Of a stretch of 64,000 bases of DNA, positions 45,570 to 53,952 are shown in pieces. Positions within the stretch are counted from its first letter, which is position 1. Each line of letters opens with the position of its first letter. Source of the stretch: Cellulosimicrobium protaetiae (GTDB taxonomy: Bacteria > Actinomycetota > Actinomycetes > Actinomycetales > Cellulomonadaceae); the NCBI RefSeq assembly GCF_009708005.2, contig NZ_CP052757.1, positions 4,092,001 to 4,156,000 on the forward strand. Reading direction: 5' to 3'. The notes under the pieces are model-generated. The model searched no databases. It saw only the letters and a list, made by a program, of their open reading frames with translations, and was not told the DNA's origin. Both the position numbers and the translations under genes were made by a program.

Positions 45570-46916
45570 TTACTTCCCGATCGCGGCGCCCACCTCGTCG
45601 AGGAACTGCGCAGCGGCGTCCTGCGGCGACTTCTGCTCGAACAGCACCTCGGTGTTGATGCGCTTGAGGATCTCGACGACGTCCCCGGCACCCTGCGGCG
45701 GGACGGGCGGACCGTCCACGATGTCGTCACCGAGCCCCTCGAGGAAGTCCGCGGCCTGCTTGTCGGCCGGGGGCAGGCTGTCCTTCACGGCCGCGCGGAC
45801 CTCGGTGTTCGCGGGCAGTCCGCGGTCGGAGAGCATGAGCGCACCGGCCTCGGGGTCGTTGAGGAGGAAGTCCACGAACGCCGCGGCCGCCTCGGGGTGC
45901 TCGGACGTCTTCGAGACCGAGTAGTACATGGCGGGCTTGAAGTACATGCCGGTGCGCTCGGCCTCGGTCTCGCCGGGCAGGCGCAGGAGCTGGAGCTCCC
46001 GGCCCGACGCCGTGCTGATGGCCCCGAGCTGGTTCGTCCACCACATGCCCATGGCGCCCGTGTTGGTCCCCAGGAGCGAGCCCTCCGGGCCGGCGCCCTC
46101 GAGCTCGACGGACCGCGCGGCGTCGGGCTGGCCGCCGCCCGCCTGGAGGTCGAGGGAGAGCTGGAAGAAGTCCGCGACGGTCTCCGCGGAGACGCCGAGC
46201 TCGCCCTCGGGCGTGTACAGCGCCTCGCCGCGCTGGCGCGCGAGGATCGACAGGCCCGCCTCGTTGAAGCCGTAGTCCTGCGTGCCGTAGACACCCCCGC
46301 CCCCGCCGGCGCTCACGGCGTTCGCGACCTCGACGTACTGCTCCCAGGTCCACGACCCGTCGTCGGGCACCTCGACGCCCGCGTCGGCGAACACCTGCGG
46401 GTCGGCGAGCACCGCGTAGGCGTTCACGCCGGTGGGGATGCCGTAGAGCGCCCCGCCCGTCTCGCCCGAGCCGAGCACGGAGCCGTCGATCGAGCCCGTG
46501 TCGATGTCGAGCGACCCGAGGTCCGCGAGGACGCCGCGCGAGGCGTAGTCCGCGAGGTAGCGCTCCTCCTGCGTGATGACGTCGGGTGCGTCGCCCGCGG
46601 CGACCGAGGTCGCGAGCTTGTCCCAGTACCCGCCCCAGTCGGTGTAGTCGGGGACGACCGTGATGTCCGGGTTCTTCTCCTCGAAGAGGTCGATGATCTG
46701 CTGCGTCGTCTGGTGGCGGGTGTCCGACCCCCACCACGAGAAGCGGATCTCGACGGGACCGGACTCCGCGGCCGACGACTCGTCGTCGCCGCCCGGGTTG
46801 GCGACGCCGCCGTCGCCCCCGCAGGCGGTCAGGGCGAGGGCACCGACGGTCAGGGCGGCGGCGAGCGCCGCGCGGCGGGCGCCTGGCCGGAGCGAGCGGT
46901 GGATCGAGGTGTTCAT
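45570..46916 (-). CDS. extracellular sugar-binding lipoprotein of an ABC importer
   Basis: 448 residues. Lipobox TACGGDG after the hydrophobic ALAAALTVGALAL. Domain begins IRFSWWGSDTRHQTTQQIID, a family 1 binding protein; later DVITQEERYLADYASRG and SWTWEQYVEVANAV. Forms an importer with the two permeases encoded upstream. Ligand likely an oligogalacturonide or other plant saccharide, judged only from the neighbouring altronate dehydratase. Confidence 0.92.
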   Translation of the reverse strand: MNTSIHRSLRPGARRAALAAALTVGALALTACGGDGGVANPGGDDESSAAESGPVEIRFSWWGSDTRHQTTQQIIDLFEEKNPDITVVPDYTDWGGYWDKLATSVAAGDAPDVITQEERYLADYASRGVLADLGSLDIDTGSIDGSVLGSGETGGALYGIPTGVNAYAVLADPQVFADAGVEVPDDGSWTWEQYVEVANAVSAGGGGGVYGTQDYGFNEAGLSILARQRGEALYTPEGELGVSAETVADFFQLSLDLQAGGGQPDAARSVELEGAGPEGSLLGTNTGAMGMWWTNQLGAISTASGRELQLLRLPGETEAERTGMYFKPAMYYSVSKTSEHPEAAAAFVDFLLNDPEAGALMLSDRGLPANTEVRAAVKDSLPPADKQAADFLEGLGDDIVDGPPVPPQGAGDVVEILKRINTEVLFEQKSPQDAAAQFLDEVGAAIGK

Positions 46917-47009
46917 GACTCTCCTTGTGCGTGACGGGACGTCGTCGTTCTGTCGTGCGGAGCGGTGCCGGACGGCACCGGGTGCGGGCGAGCCCGCGGG
47001 TGGGAGGGA

Positions 47010-47987
47010 CTACTTGATCCCCGTCGTGGCGATGCCCTTGACGAGGTACTTCTGACCGAAGAGGAACACGAGGAACACGGGGATCAGGGAGACGATCGAC
47101 ATCGCGAACATCGGGCCCCACGAGCTCTGGCCCGTGGCGTCGACGAACGTGCGCAGTGCGATCGGGACCGTGTACATGTCCGGCTTGGTCAGGAAGATGA
47201 GCTGGCTGAAGAAGTCGTTCCAGGTCCAGATGAAGGTGAAGATCGCCGTGGTCGCGAGCGCCGGCAGCGCGAGCGGCATCATGATCCGCAGGTAGATCCG
47301 CCCGTGGCCGCAGCCGTCGAGCCGCGCGGCCTCGTCCAGCTCCTTGGGGATGCCGCGGAAGAACTGGACCATGAGGAAGATGAAGAACGCGTCGGTCGCG
47401 AGCAGCTTCGGCACGATGAGCGGCAGGAACGTGTTGATCCACTCGAGCGAGGAGAACAGCACGTACTGCGGCACGATCACGACGTGGATCGGCAGCATGA
47501 TCGACATGAGCATGATCGCGAACCAGACCCCGCGGCCCCGGAACTGCAGCCGGGCGAACGCGTAGGCGGCGAGCGAGCACGAGACGAGGTTGCCGAGCAC
47601 CGACCCGAGCACCACGATCGCGGAGTTGAGCAGGTAGTGGCCGAACGGGTGCGTGAGCGCGTTCCACCCGTCGGTGTAGTTGCCGAGGTCGACCGCGGAC
47701 GGGATGAGGCCCGGCTCGCGGAAGATCAGCGCCGACGGCTTGAACGAGCTCGCGAGCATCCACAGCAGCGGGTACAGCATGACGAGCCCGAACGCGATGA
47801 GCAGCACGTGCTTGAGCACGGACCGGACGCGGGCCGACTGCGCGCGACGCCGGGGGCGCGGGGCGGTGGGCGGCGCGTCGGCCGCGAGCTCGGAGAGCGT
47901 CGACCGGGAGCGGGTGCCGGGGACGGCGTCCTCGGTGACGACGGCGTCGGTGGGGGTCCCCGTGGCGGGGTGCGTGGTGTCAGTCAT
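47010..47987 (-). CDS. carbohydrate ABC transporter permease (MalG type)
   Basis: 325 residues with six helices, first at LKHVLLIAFGLVMLYPLLWM; EAA loop ELDEAARLDGCGHGRIYLRI. Its ATG at 47987 overlaps the preceding permease stop by 8 bp. A proline-rich cytoplasmic tail of about 50 residues precedes the first helix. Confidence 0.93.
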   Translation of the reverse strand: MTDTTHPATGTPTDAVVTEDAVPGTRSRSTLSELAADAPPTAPRPRRRAQSARVRSVLKHVLLIAFGLVMLYPLLWMLASSFKPSALIFREPGLIPSAVDLGNYTDGWNALTHPFGHYLLNSAIVVLGSVLGNLVSCSLAAYAFARLQFRGRGVWFAIMLMSIMLPIHVVIVPQYVLFSSLEWINTFLPLIVPKLLATDAFFIFLMVQFFRGIPKELDEAARLDGCGHGRIYLRIMMPLALPALATTAIFTFIWTWNDFFSQLIFLTKPDMYTVPIALRTFVDATGQSSWGPMFAMSIVSLIPVFLVFLFGQKYLVKGIATTGIK

Positions 47988-48903
47988 CGTAGAAGACCCA
48001 GTACTTCGAGGCGAGGAAGTTGACGAACGTCATCCCGCCGATGATCAGGAGCAGGAACCAGGCCATCGCCGACGCGTAGCCCATCTCGAGGGAGCCGAAT
48101 CCCTTGAGGTAGAGGTAGAGCGTGTAGAACATCGTCGAGTCCGCCGGCCCGCCGGTCCCGCCGCTCACGACGAACGCCTGCGTGAACGACTGGAAGGCGT
48201 TGATGAGCTGCAGCACGAGGTTGAAGAAGATGATCGGCGTGAGCATCGGGACGGTGATCGAGCGGAACTGCCGCCACCGGCCGGCGCCGTCGATCGAGGC
48301 CGCCTCGTAGTACATGCGGGGGATCTGGCGCAGCCCGGCGAGGAAGATGATCATCGGCGCCCCGAAGGTCCAGACGTTGAGGGCGACGAGCGTCCCCAGC
48401 GCGTAGTCCGGGTGCGAGACCCACCCCTGCCCCTCGATCCCGACGAGCGCGAGGACCTGGTTGATGAGTCCGTCGGCGCCGAAGACCTGGCGCCACAGGA
48501 TCGCGATCGCCACGCTCCCGCCGAGCAGCGAGGGCAGGTAGTAGATCGAGCGGTAGACCGCGAGCCCGCGCAGCCCCTTGTCGAGCAGGAGCGCGAGGCC
48601 GAGCGCGGCCGCGAGCTGGAGCGGCACCGAGACGAACACGTAGGTGAACGTCACCTGCAGCGAGTTGAGCAGTCGCGGGTCGTCGAACATCCGCTGGTAG
48701 TTGTCCCACCCGATCCAGGTCGGCGCCTGGAGCAGGTTGTAGTCCGTGAAGGACAGGTAGAGCGACGCGACCATGGGGCCCGCCGTGATGAGCGCGAGGC
48801 CCACGAACCAGGGCGCGAGGAACAGCGCCGCGGCCTTCCCGTCCCCCTTCTTGCGTGCGGGCCGCCGCGCTGCGGTCCCTCGCGCGAGCTCGGTCACCGC
48901 CAT
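47980..48903 (-). CDS. sugar ABC transporter permease (MalF type)
   Basis: 307 residues from ATG at 48903, chosen because GAGGAGGG lies upstream; the frame runs 24 codons further. First helix AAALFLAPWFVGLALITAGP; EAA loop YYEAASIDGAGRWRQFRSIT. First gene of the importer operon, divergent from the LacI-DUF6807 gene across two AACCGGTT-centred operators. Confidence 0.93.
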   Translation of the reverse strand: MAVTELARGTAARRPARKKGDGKAAALFLAPWFVGLALITAGPMVASLYLSFTDYNLLQAPTWIGWDNYQRMFDDPRLLNSLQVTFTYVFVSVPLQLAAALGLALLLDKGLRGLAVYRSIYYLPSLLGGSVAIAILWRQVFGADGLINQVLALVGIEGQGWVSHPDYALGTLVALNVWTFGAPMIIFLAGLRQIPRMYYEAASIDGAGRWRQFRSITVPMLTPIIFFNLVLQLINAFQSFTQAFVVSGGTGGPADSTMFYTLYLYLKGFGSLEMGYASAMAWFLLLIIGGMTFVNFLASKYWVFYDD

Positions 48904-48985
48904 GCGAGACCCTCCTCGCACCTCGTGCCGGTCATCGGTCACCCTTCCGGTCGTCGTCGATCGGTAGTCCGGCATTCCCCGGGGA

Positions 48986-49037
48986 GGGGAAACCGGTTGC
49001 TGGATGAGGACCGTAGCACATGTGGAACCGGTTTCCC
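48986..49037. promoter_or_regulatory. pair of LacI-type operators in the importer/LacI divergent region
   Basis: GGGGAAACCGGTT at 48986-48998 and, inverted, AACCGGTTTCCC at 49026-49037; both share GGGAAACCGGTT with a palindromic AACCGGTT centre. Probably bound by the LacI-DUF6807 protein encoded 110 bp downstream. Confidence 0.7.
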
Positions 49038-49146
49038 ATGGTGTACGGTCGGGTCATCGCGCGGCACCGGCCGACCCCGGCGAGCGCGGGCACCACGCCG
49101 TCGTGCGTGCCCGCGCGACGCGCGGACCACGACTCGAGGGAGAACG

Positions 49147-51123
49147 ATGGCAAGCGTGAGCACACGGCGAGGCGGGGTGACGATCGCCGACGTCGCGACC
49201 GCCGCGGGCGTCTCCCGGGCGACGGTGTCGCGCGTCATGAACGGCCGCGCGACGGTCGACCCGGAGATCAGCGCGCGCGTCCGCCAGGCTGCCTCCGACC
49301 TGAGCTACCGGCCCAGCAACGTCGCGCGGAGCCTGTCGCTCGGACGGACCAACACGGTCGCGCTCGTCGTCCCGGACCTGGGCAACCCGGTCTTCCAGCA
49401 GATCCTGCGCGGCGTCACCTCCGCGGCCGCCCCGGCCGGGTACCGCGTCCTCGTCGCGGACACGGCCGAGGACCCCACCGAGGAGGCCGCGATCGCGCTC
49501 GAGGCACGGCTGCGCTGCGACGCCCTCGTGCTCGTCTCCCCGCGCATGCCCGCGTCCGAGCTCGCGCTCCTCGTCCCCGACGTCTCCCCCGTCGTGCTCG
49601 TCAACCGCGAGATCGCGCCCACGGGCGAGGCGGCCGTGCCGTCCCTCGTCGTCGACTACGCCGACGCCGCGGCCCAGGTGCTCGAGCACCTGCTCTCCCT
49701 CGGCCACCGCCGGGTGGCCTACCTCGCCGGGCCGCCCAGCAGCGCCTCGGACGCGCTCCGGCGCACCGGGTTGCGGCGCGTGCTCGAGCGCACCCCCGAC
49801 CTCGAGCTCGTCGAGCTCCCCGCCGGCCCCGACATCGCCGCCGGTCACGCCGCCGTCGACGAGGTCCTCACGGCCAGGCCGACGGCCGTCGTCGCGTTCA
49901 ACGACCTCGTCGCGTTCGGCCTGCTCGCCGGGCTCAACGAGGCCGGCGTCGCGGTGCCCAAGGACATGTCCGTCGTCGGCTTCGACGACATCGACCTCGC
50001 CCGCTACGCGACGCCGTCGCTCACGACGGTCGCCGTGCCGCAGGCCGAGCTCGGGCGGCACGCCTGGAAGGAGCTCTCCGCGCTCGTCGACGGCTCCGCG
50101 CCCGCGTCGCGCACCACCCGGTTCGAGCCCCGGCTCGAGGTCCGCGCCACGACCGGGCCCGTGCCGCGCCAGGTCGCCCGCGCCCGCGTGGTCCCGGCGG
50201 CCGCGCCGGCCGGCGCGGTCGTCACGGAGAGCGCCGGGACCGGCCCTGCCCAGCCCGCGTCCCGCGAGGTCCGCTGGTCCCCCGACGGGGAGGCCGTCGT
50301 GCTGCGCGCCGGCGACCTGCGCCTGGCCCGCTACCAGCAGGGCGACCGGATCCCCGCCGTGCACGCACCGCGCTCCTACCTGCACCCGGTCCACACGCTC
50401 GCCGGCGTACCCCTCACCGACGCGGGACCCGTCGACCACCGCCACCACTACGGCGCCTCGATGGCCGTCGCCGACGTCAACGGGACGTCCTACTGGGGCG
50501 GGCGCACGTTCGTCGCCGACGTCGGCCCGACGCTCCTGCCCAACCACGGTCGCCAGGTCAGTCACGCGCTCGCCGTCGACCCCGTGGAGCAGCACCTGCT
50601 GCACGACGGCGTCCGCTGGCACGACGAGCAGGGCGTCCCGCAGCTCGAGGAGGACCGGCGCCTCGACGCCTGGGTGCTCGACGACGAGTCCTGGGTCCTG
50701 GACTGGCGCTCGACCCTCCGTGCCGAGCGCGGCGCCCTCGTCCTCGGGTCGCCCGCGACCAACGGGCGCCCCGGCGCCGGCTACGGCGGCTTCTTCTGGC
50801 GGCTGCGCGCGGCGACCTCGACGACCGTGCTCTGCGCGCACGGGCGTGGCGAGGAGAGCGCTCACGGAAGCACGTCGCCCTGGGTCGCGTTCGTGCAGGA
50901 GCACCCCTCCCACACCACGACCCTGCTGCTCGTCCAGCAGGGCGAGACCGTGCCCTGGTTCCTCCGCGCGTCCGAGTACCCCGGTGCCGGGCCCGCCCTG
51001 GCGTGGGACGCCCCGCGGACGGTCCCCGCGGGCGGCACGCTCGAGACGGGCGCGCGCGCCGTGCTCGTCGACCGCGGGCTCGACCTCGACGAGGCCGCCG
51101 CGCTCGCGGAGCGCGTCCGGTGA
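49147..51123 (+). CDS. LacI regulator fused to a DUF6807 (PmoA-like) domain
   Basis: 658 residues, about twice the usual LacI length. Residues 1-335 are a complete LacI protein (VTIADVATAAGVSRATVSRV; core end SVVGFDDIDLARYATPSLTT). After a proline/alanine linker, residues 370-655 form a DUF6807 domain (RYQQGDRIPAVHAPRSYLHP, DHRHHYGASMAVADVNGTSY, GFFWRLRAATSTTV). Such domains normally occur as separate secreted or cytosolic proteins beside sugar oxidoreductases. Here it is joined in frame with no stop, and the next gene, overlapping by 4 bp, is such an oxidoreductase. The fused domain may process or sense the inducer. Confidence 0.9.
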   Translation: MASVSTRRGGVTIADVATAAGVSRATVSRVMNGRATVDPEISARVRQAASDLSYRPSNVARSLSLGRTNTVALVVPDLGNPVFQQILRGVTSAAAPAGYRVLVADTAEDPTEEAAIALEARLRCDALVLVSPRMPASELALLVPDVSPVVLVNREIAPTGEAAVPSLVVDYADAAAQVLEHLLSLGHRRVAYLAGPPSSASDALRRTGLRRVLERTPDLELVELPAGPDIAAGHAAVDEVLTARPTAVVAFNDLVAFGLLAGLNEAGVAVPKDMSVVGFDDIDLARYATPSLTTVAVPQAELGRHAWKELSALVDGSAPASRTTRFEPRLEVRATTGPVPRQVARARVVPAAAPAGAVVTESAGTGPAQPASREVRWSPDGEAVVLRAGDLRLARYQQGDRIPAVHAPRSYLHPVHTLAGVPLTDAGPVDHRHHYGASMAVADVNGTSYWGGRTFVADVGPTLLPNHGRQVSHALAVDPVEQHLLHDGVRWHDEQGVPQLEEDRRLDAWVLDDESWVLDWRSTLRAERGALVLGSPATNGRPGAGYGGFFWRLRAATSTTVLCAHGRGEESAHGSTSPWVAFVQEHPSHTTTLLLVQQGETVPWFLRASEYPGAGPALAWDAPRTVPAGGTLETGARAVLVDRGLDLDEAAALAERVR

Positions 51124-52298
51124 CCGGTTCGCCCCGGGCCGCCTCGGGGACGAACCACGTGCTCGACCGGGCGCAGGCGGCCGTCCCGGTCGCCGTCGTC
51201 GGGGTGCACGGCCACGGCGGGTCGCACCTGCGCACGGTGGCCGCGCTCGCGGAGCAGGGCCACGTCCGGCTGAGCGCCGTCGTCGACCCGCGCCGGCCCG
51301 ACGACGCCCCCGCGCCCTGGTTCCCGACGCTGGGCGACCTGCTCTCGTCGTCCGACCCCGGCGTGCGCCCCGAGGTCGTCGTGATCTCGACGCCGATCCC
51401 CACCCACCTCCCGCTCGCGCGCGCCGCCATGGAGGCGGGTGTCGACGTGCTGCTGGAGAAGCCGACCGCCGCGTCGCTCGCGGAGCACCTCGCGCTGGTC
51501 GAGGTGGCCGAGCGCACGGGCCGCCGGTGCCAGGTGGGCTTCCAGACCTTCGGCTCGCACGCGGTGGACGCGGTCGCCGAGCTCGTCGCGGACGGCGAGA
51601 TCGGCGACGTCGTGGGGATCGGGGCGGTGGGCGCGTGGGTACGGACGACGGGCTACTGGCGCCGCGCACCGTGGGCAGGCCGACGCCGGCTCGACGGTCG
51701 CGACGTCGTGGACGGCGTCGTCACCAACCCCCTCGCCCACGCGGTCGCGACCGCGCTGCGCATCGGCGGCGCCCGCACGGCCGAGGACGTCGCGCACGTC
51801 GTGACCGACCTCTGGCGCGCCAACCCGATCGAGGCCGACGACACCTCGTCGCTGCGCGTCGTCGCGCGCGACGGCCTGCCCTACGGGTTCGGCCTCACGC
51901 TCTGCGCGCCCGAGCGCACCCCCGCGCGCGTGCTCGTGCTGGGGACGGACGGCGAGATCACGCTCGAGTACGAGCACGACCGAGTGCTGATGCGCACCCC
52001 GCGCGTCCAGGTCGAGAAGACCTATGGGCGCACCGGGCTCCTGGAGGACCTCCTCGCCGCGCGGCGCGACCCGCGGCGCAGGCTCGCGTGCGACGTGCGC
52101 GACACGGGCGCGTTCATGCGCGTGATGGAGGCCGTGCGGACGGCCGCGGACCCGCGGCCGCTCGACCCGGCGGCCGTGACGTGGACGGGCGAGGGCGACG
52201 AGCGCCGTCCCCTCGTCGACGACGTCGTGAGCTGGTGCGAGGAGGCCGCTCGCACGGCCCGGACGTTCACCGAGCTCGGCGCGCCCTGGACGCGCTGA
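51120..52298 (+). CDS. Gfo/Idh/MocA-family oxidoreductase
   Basis: 392 residues, GTG start overlapping the fusion gene (GTGA). Nucleotide-binding VPVAVVGVHGHGGSHLRTVA, then VVVISTPIPTHLPLARAAME and LLEKPTAASLAEH. Substrate part RRCQVGFQTFGSHAVDAVAE and VVDGVVTNPLAHAVATALRI. Oxidoreductases of this sort are frequent neighbours of DUF6807 genes, which supports a shared pathway. Substrate unknown. Confidence 0.85.
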   Translation: MTGSPRAASGTNHVLDRAQAAVPVAVVGVHGHGGSHLRTVAALAEQGHVRLSAVVDPRRPDDAPAPWFPTLGDLLSSSDPGVRPEVVVISTPIPTHLPLARAAMEAGVDVLLEKPTAASLAEHLALVEVAERTGRRCQVGFQTFGSHAVDAVAELVADGEIGDVVGIGAVGAWVRTTGYWRRAPWAGRRRLDGRDVVDGVVTNPLAHAVATALRIGGARTAEDVAHVVTDLWRANPIEADDTSSLRVVARDGLPYGFGLTLCAPERTPARVLVLGTDGEITLEYEHDRVLMRTPRVQVEKTYGRTGLLEDLLAARRDPRRRLACDVRDTGAFMRVMEAVRTAADPRPLDPAAVTWTGEGDERRPLVDDVVSWCEEAARTARTFTELGAPWTR

Positions 52299-52388
52299 GC
52301 GCACTCGCGGGCCACACGCGCGAGCGGTGGGCGGGCCCGTCGTGACGTACGGTCAGGACGTCCCGTCCGTGCCGTCGAAGGAGGCGTC

Positions 52389-52808
52389 GTGCCCCGACCC
52401 CCGCTGCCGTCCCGTCTCGTCGAGCTGCTCCGCCGCCCGAACGCCGCCGTCATGGCGACCGTGCGGTCCGACGGCGCACCCGTCACCGCGGCGACCTGGT
52501 ACGTCTGGGAGGTCGACGGCCGCGTGCTCGTCAACCTCGACGAGTCCCGCGTGCGGCTCCAGCACCTGCGGAACGACCCGCGCGTCTCGCTCACCGTGCT
52601 CGACGAGAACTGGTACACGCACGTGACGCTCATCGGGCGCGTGACGGAGCTGCGCGCCGACGAGGGACTGGCCGACATCGACCGGATCTCGCGCCACTAC
52701 ACGGGGCACGAGTACGCGAACCGGCACAGCCCGCGCGCCAGCGCCTTGATCGAGGTCGAACGCTGGTACGGCTGGGGCGAGGCGAAGGCCGCAGCCGGGG
52801 ACGCGTAG
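52389..52808 (+). CDS. PPOX-class FMN/F420-binding split-barrel protein
   Basis: 139 residues of the pyridoxamine 5'-phosphate oxidase-like split barrel: NAAVMATVRSDGAPVTAATW, then RVLVNLDESRVRLQHLRNDP and VEVERWYGWG-type ending (IEVERWYGWGEAKA). Actinobacterial members often use coenzyme F420. GTG at 52389 with GGAGG upstream. Monocistronic and convergent with uxuA. Confidence 0.85.
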   Translation: MPRPPLPSRLVELLRRPNAAVMATVRSDGAPVTAATWYVWEVDGRVLVNLDESRVRLQHLRNDPRVSLTVLDENWYTHVTLIGRVTELRADEGLADIDRISRHYTGHEYANRHSPRASALIEVERWYGWGEAKAAAGDA

Positions 52809-52830
52809 CACCCCGTCGCCGGCCCCACCG

Positions 52831-53952
52831 TCAGGCGTCGTAGCGGAACGCGTCCCACGCGCCGAGCAGGTACTGGACGCCGAGCGCGCGGTCGTACAGG
52901 CCGTAGCCGGGCCGGGGCTTGTTGGTCGTGTTCTCGTCCCACAGGTGCCGGCCGTGGTCGGGGCGCACGTAGCCCTCGTAGCCCGCCTCGGCGTACGCAC
53001 GCATGATGCCGGTCGTGTCGACGCTGCCCTCGCACGCGCGGTGCGCGACCTCGGTGAAGTCGCCGTTCCCCAGGTGCTTGATGTTGCGCACGTGCGTGAA
53101 GTGGATGCGGTCCATGAACGTGCGCACGGCGTCGACCGCGTCCTGCCCGGGGTTCGCGGAGAACGAGCCGAGGCACAGGGTCAGGCCGTGGTTCGGGCTG
53201 TCGTTCAGGGACAGCACGCGCGCCAGGTCGTCCTTGGTCGACACGACACGGGGCCAGCCGAAGACGTCGTAGGGCGGGTCGTCGGGGTGCACGCCCAGCC
53301 TGACGCCAGCCTCCTCGCACGCCGGGATGACGGCGTCGAGGAAGTACCGGTAGTGGGCGTACATGTCCTCGCGCGTCACGCCCTCGTACGCGGCGTCGAG
53401 CTCGGCGAAGCTCGCGAGCCGCTCGGGCTCCCAGCCGGGCAGCGTCAGCCCGTGCGTGTTCGCCTCCATGTCCGCGATGAGGCTCTGCGGCGACATCGCG
53501 TCCACGACGGCGCGCTCGAAGAACAGCGCCGTCGAGCCGTCGGGCAGCGGGTGCCACAGGTCGGTGCGGAGCCAGTCGAAGACGGGCATGAAGTTGTAGC
53601 AGACGACCTTCACCCCGGCGCGGCCCAGCCGGCGGATCGTCGTCACGTAGTTCTCGATCGCCTCGTCGCGGCTCAGCCCGAGGACGGTCTTGCCGAGCTT
53701 GATCGACTCGTGCACGTTGACCGACTCGACCACCTCCGCGTCGAAGGTCCGGGTGATCCCGCGCGCGCGGGCCTCGTCGTTCAGCCCGGTGATCTTCGCG
53801 ACCTCGGCGTCGATCTCCGCCTGCTCCCACACCTCGCCGGCCTGCTTGCCGTGCAGGCTCCACACGATCGTCTCGACGCCGGGGACCTGGCGCACGTGGT
53901 CGAGCGTGACCGTGTCGTTCCCCTCCCCGTACCAGCGGAACCCCATCTTCAC
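52831..53952 (-). CDS. uxuA: mannonate dehydratase
   Basis: 373 residues. Matches UxuA: MGFRWYGEGNDTVTLDHVRQ, YNFMPVFDWLRTDLWHPLPD, GVRLGVHPDDPPYDVFGWPR, LTLCLGSFSANPGQD and HFTHVRNIKHLGNGDFTEVA. Mn-dependent conversion of D-mannonate to 2-keto-3-deoxygluconate in glucuronate catabolism. GTG start at 53952 overlaps the uxuB stop by 4 bp. Confidence 0.95.
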   Translation of the reverse strand: MKMGFRWYGEGNDTVTLDHVRQVPGVETIVWSLHGKQAGEVWEQAEIDAEVAKITGLNDEARARGITRTFDAEVVESVNVHESIKLGKTVLGLSRDEAIENYVTTIRRLGRAGVKVVCYNFMPVFDWLRTDLWHPLPDGSTALFFERAVVDAMSPQSLIADMEANTHGLTLPGWEPERLASFAELDAAYEGVTREDMYAHYRYFLDAVIPACEEAGVRLGVHPDDPPYDVFGWPRVVSTKDDLARVLSLNDSPNHGLTLCLGSFSANPGQDAVDAVRTFMDRIHFTHVRNIKHLGNGDFTEVAHRACEGSVDTTGIMRAYAEAGYEGYVRPDHGRHLWDENTTNKPRPGYGLYDRALGVQYLLGAWDAFRYDA

